Of a stretch of 64,000 bases of DNA, positions 61,563 to 64,000 are shown piece after piece; the first letter of the stretch is position 1; every line of letters starts with the position of its first letter. A model generated the notes under the pieces. That model saw only the letters and a program-made list of their open reading frames with translations, had not been told where the DNA came from and did no database searches. The DNA is taken from positions 91,351 through 155,350 of the forward strand of contig NZ_JAFKID010000013.1 in assembly GCF_017306545.1 (NCBI RefSeq), in the 5' to 3' direction. A program made the translations under genes and the position numbers. The DNA is from Mesorhizobium sp. (GTDB taxonomy: Bacteria; Pseudomonadota; Alphaproteobacteria; Rhizobiales; Rhizobiaceae).

Positions 61563-63509
61563 ATGGGCTCTTTTGGATTCCGTGGCGGGGAGGGGTTTCC
61601 GCGCGGAACGAGCGGCGGTGTTCCGCCGGAGCGGATCGACACGCAGGAGCAGGATTACGGGATTCTGCTCGCGGAGGTGTTTTTTCCCGAGCTGGTCGAA
61701 TGGCGCGGCGTGTTGGCGCGGCTCGACGTGCCGCCGCAGGAGGCGTTCGAGATTGCCGCCCGGTCGCACGTCGAAGGCGGCGATTTCGCCACCGGTCTCG
61801 TCGGTTTCGGTGTCCATCCCGATCGTCTCGTCAAGGCGATCGCCGCCGATCTCGGCATTGCCGTGGCCGGGCCGATAGAGCCCGATCGGCTGGTGGTCGA
61901 CCAGCAGCATGCGCTGGCGCTGCTGCGCCGCCGCGGCGGCCACGTTCCCGTCAAGTTCCTGGAGCGCGGCGGCGAGGTCTCCTTCCTGATCACGCCCGAG
62001 CGCATCCAACTCGGCCTGGTGCGCCGGCACATCGGTGCCAGCCCAGCCCTGGCGGCGCGGCTGCGGCTGGTGCCGGCGGCGGTCTTGCGTGCGGCGGTCC
62101 TGCACCGTTCCCAACCCTTCCTGCTCCGTCGCGCGGTGAGCGGGCTTTTCGAGCGCTTTCCGCAGATGTCCGCCCGCATCGTCGTTCATGCCTGGCAAGG
62201 CATCGTCGTCGGTTTCGCCATCGCCGCGGTGCCGGTCGGCTTCCTGTTGGCGCCGCTGGCGATGCTGGCGGTCCTGCACGGGCTGGCGACCTTCTTCTTC
62301 CTTGCCTGCGTGGCGCTTCGCTTCGCTGTCGTTGCCTCGCCCAGACCGCCTGCAATGCGGCCGCGATTGAGCTTGCCGCCGCCGGACGCGCCGCGCTTTT
62401 CCGTGCTGGTCGCGCTCTACCGGGAGGCCGCTATGGTGCCGCATCTGCTGGCGGCGCTCGACCGGCTCGTCTGGCCGCGCGAGCGGCTGGAGATCAGGCT
62501 TGTCTGCGAGGCCGACGATGCGGCGACGCTCGCGGCCATCCGCGCGCATCCCCTGCCGCCGCACATGGAGATCGTCGAGGTGCCGCCGGGCGAGCCGCGC
62601 ACCAAGCCGAAGGCGCTCGCCTATGCGCTGCCGATGACGGGCGGCGAGTTCGTCACCCTCTACGACGCCGAGGATCGCCCCGATCCGATGCAGCTTGTCG
62701 AGGCGTGGCAGCGCTTCCGCACCGGCGGACCGGACCTTGGCGTCGTGCAGGCGCCGCTGGAAATTTCCAACAGCGAGGCCGGCGTGATCGCGCGCATGTT
62801 CGCTTTCGAATATGCGGGGCTTTTCAGGGGCCTGCTGCCCTGGCTGTCGCGTCGGAAGCTGGTGCTGCCGCTGGGCGGCACCTCCAACCATTTCCGCCGA
62901 TCCGCTTTGGAAGAGGTTGGCGGCTGGGACCCTTTCAACGTCACCGAAGATGCCGACCTCGGCGTCCGGCTCGCCCGCTTCGGCTATCGTGCCGAGACGA
63001 TCGCCTGTCCGACCCGCGAGCCGGCGCCCAGGCGCCTCGGCGTCTGGCTGCCGCAGCGTACGCGCTGGTTCAAGGGCTGGGCGCAGACATGGCTGGTGCA
63101 CATGCGAGCGCCGCGCCGTCTCGCCGCCGATCTCGGCTGGCCCTCCTTTCTGGTGGCGCAGGTGCTTTTCGCCGGCATGCTGGCCTCGGTGCTGCTGCAC
63201 CCGCTGCTTTTGCTCACCTTTGTCCTGCTCGCCGCGGAACTCCTGTCGCACGGGCCGATCGGCGCGGCCCGCTCGCTGCTGCTCCTGGTCGACATCGTCA
63301 ACATCGCCTGCGGCTACCTGTCCTTCCTGCTGCTCGGCTGGCAGACATTGGCGAGGCGGGAGCGCAAGGGCTTCTGGAAGGTGGTGCTGGCGACGCCGCT
63401 CTATTGGGCGATGATGTCGGTTGCCGGATGGCGCGCGGTCTGGCAGCTCTGGCGGCAGCCTCATAAATGGGAAAAGACGCCGCACGACGATGTGGCCGCC
63501 GGGTCGTGA
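61563..63509 (+). CDS. Membrane glycosyltransferase, family 2, with extra N-terminal domain
   Basis: A 648-residue inner-membrane GT2 enzyme of the cellulose/hyaluronan synthase-like type. Residues 15-185 form a soluble domain resembling the GspE/MshEN N-terminal fold (DYGILLAEVFFPELVEWRGV, ATGLVGFGVHPDRLVKAIAA). Two membrane helices lie near 205-260. The catalytic core has LYDAEDRPDP (residue 366), NVTEDADLGVRLARFG (460) and LPQRTRWFKGWAQTW (497), the D,D,D,QxxRW set of processive enzymes. Four helices end the protein. The product is probably a cell-surface polysaccharide. An upstream in-frame ATG at 61476 is possible. Confidence 0.88.
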   Translation: MGSFGFRGGEGFPRGTSGGVPPERIDTQEQDYGILLAEVFFPELVEWRGVLARLDVPPQEAFEIAARSHVEGGDFATGLVGFGVHPDRLVKAIAADLGIAVAGPIEPDRLVVDQQHALALLRRRGGHVPVKFLERGGEVSFLITPERIQLGLVRRHIGASPALAARLRLVPAAVLRAAVLHRSQPFLLRRAVSGLFERFPQMSARIVVHAWQGIVVGFAIAAVPVGFLLAPLAMLAVLHGLATFFFLACVALRFAVVASPRPPAMRPRLSLPPPDAPRFSVLVALYREAAMVPHLLAALDRLVWPRERLEIRLVCEADDAATLAAIRAHPLPPHMEIVEVPPGEPRTKPKALAYALPMTGGEFVTLYDAEDRPDPMQLVEAWQRFRTGGPDLGVVQAPLEISNSEAGVIARMFAFEYAGLFRGLLPWLSRRKLVLPLGGTSNHFRRSALEEVGGWDPFNVTEDADLGVRLARFGYRAETIACPTREPAPRRLGVWLPQRTRWFKGWAQTWLVHMRAPRRLAADLGWPSFLVAQVLFAGMLASVLLHPLLLLTFVLLAAELLSHGPIGAARSLLLLVDIVNIACGYLSFLLLGWQTLARRERKGFWKVVLATPLYWAMMSVAGWRAVWQLWRQPHKWEKTPHDDVAAGS

Positions 63510-63534
63510 GCGGTTCCGTGCGACGGATATGGAG

Positions 63535-63567
63535 AAAGGCCCGCTGTTGAGGGGACAGCGGACCTTT
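63535..63567. terminator. Strong hairpin between convergent genes
   Basis: AAAGGCCCGCTGT (63535-63547) and ACAGCGGACCTTT (63555-63567) form a 13-base stem with one mismatch and a seven-base loop. The AAA/TTT ends allow it to work as a terminator for either the glycosyltransferase gene or the leftward gene beyond. Confidence 0.7.
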
Positions 63568-63679
63568 CAAAGAGGGGTGGCGTTCCCTCTGGCCGCAATA
63601 CGCGGCCATCTCAAAAACTTGCGACGGCGCGGAAAGTTCCCGTCGAAAATGCCTCTGTCGCCATGCGTGGCGGCGGCGC

Positions 63680-64000
63680 TCAGCGGTCCATGCCGCGCAG
63701 GAACTGGTCGAACACCGAGCCCATGTTCTTCTCATAGTCGTCGCGCTGCTGCCTTCCCGTTTCGAACATCTTGCCGAAGATGTCGTCGTAAGGGTTGCGC
63801 GGCTTGTCGCCGGTGTTTCCCGAACCTGGTTCGGGCTGCGGCGTGCGCTGCGGCCGTGCGCTTCCCGCCTGCTGGCCGCCGCCCAGCATGTCCTGAAGGA
63901 TCTTGCCCCAGGGATTGTCGCCGAGCGGGTTCTGGGCTTGCTGCGGCTCTCTTTGCGGCTGCGCCTGACCGGCAGCGCCGCCGAACATGTCCTGAAGCAC
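63680..64000 (-). CDS. C-terminal part of a DUF937-like protein
   Basis: The 106 visible residues are the end of a protein whose start lies beyond the window. They are rich in Q, G and P, with repeated LQDMFGG / ILQDMLGGG units and NPLGDNPWGKILQDM, and end in NPYDDIFGKMFETGRQQRDD and FDQFLRGMDR. This repeat and ending resemble the C-terminal region of rhizobial DUF937 (YidB-like) proteins as I recall them; the diagnostic N-terminal domain is not in view. Confidence 0.6.
   Translation of the reverse strand: MLQDMFGGAAGQAQPQREPQQAQNPLGDNPWGKILQDMLGGGQQAGSARPQRTPQPEPGSGNTGDKPRNPYDDIFGKMFETGRQQRDDYEKNMGSVFDQFLRGMDR

Noticed and set aside
61440-63485. 681-codon antisense frame over the glycosyltransferase
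   Set aside because: No recognisable protein features; the plus-strand gene has intact GT2 motifs.

Overview
The window is GC-rich, densely packed DNA from an alphaproteobacterium. It is most likely a member of the Hyphomicrobiales (Rhizobiales) and probably of the Phyllobacteriaceae (Mesorhizobium/Aminobacter-like). The signs are a class I lysyl-tRNA synthetase, the ligase-associated repair cluster, DUF6481 and TIGR02186 genes, the dnaX-ybaB-recR block, and many short rhizobial-type palindromic intergenic repeats. I see no rRNA, CRISPR array, prophage or classical insertion sequence. Species identity is inference only.

Layout: 0-6.7 kb holds a MocR-type regulator, pgi, a HAD phosphatase, DUF2239, nudC and a HIT protein. 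6.8-12.6 kb holds the SRP RNA, dnaX, ybaB, a SleB-like lipoprotein, recR and an MltB-like transglycosylase. 12.7-20.7 kb holds a luciferase-like oxidoreductase, an AI-2E-type permease with an unusual cytoplasmic tail, DUF6481, a SugE/Gdx exporter, a 41-residue basic protein, a CDF transporter, a GFA protein and rmuC. 20.8-24 kb is def-fmt-GNAT-truA. 24.2-31.8 kb holds a FadD with a histone-H1-like tail, then a complete dpp-type ABC operon, followed by tRNA-Thr(CGT). 33.5-41.2 kb carries the four-component DNA repair set (ATP-dependent ligase, MBL exonuclease, Lhr-type DEXH helicase, PdeM) with two extra genes between them. 41.3-47 kb holds TIGR02186/TauE and a PodJ-like polarity protein. 47.5-56.6 kb is a MerR-controlled beta-oxidation operon (two acyl-CoA dehydrogenases, thiolase, FadB-type bifunctional enzyme, thioesterase). 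56.7-64 kb holds an S24 repressor, an SNase-like protein, lysK, a TerB-like protein, an orphan solute-binding protein, a GT2 glycosyltransferase and a partial DUF937-like gene.

The most interesting signal is a set of palindrome-ended dispersed elements in three families. A has TCTCCCCGTTTACGGGGAGA-type ends, B has CCTCCCCGCAAGGGGGAGG-type ends, and C has CCTCCCCCTTGAGGGGAGG-type ends. Each element is a pair of palindromes in inverted orientation around a short spacer. In one place (50453-50968) the two inverted C-type ends enclose a gene for a DUF559 Vsr/PD-(D/E)XK-like nuclease, and the nuclease C-terminus is itself encoded by the element end. A C-type element without a nuclease gene lies 5 kb downstream, and a relative sits in frame inside the repair helicase gene, adding about 48 residues. 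I propose that DUF559 proteins and these elements form a mobile system analogous to RAYT transposases and REPINs. This is inference from architecture, and the entries state which searches would decide it.
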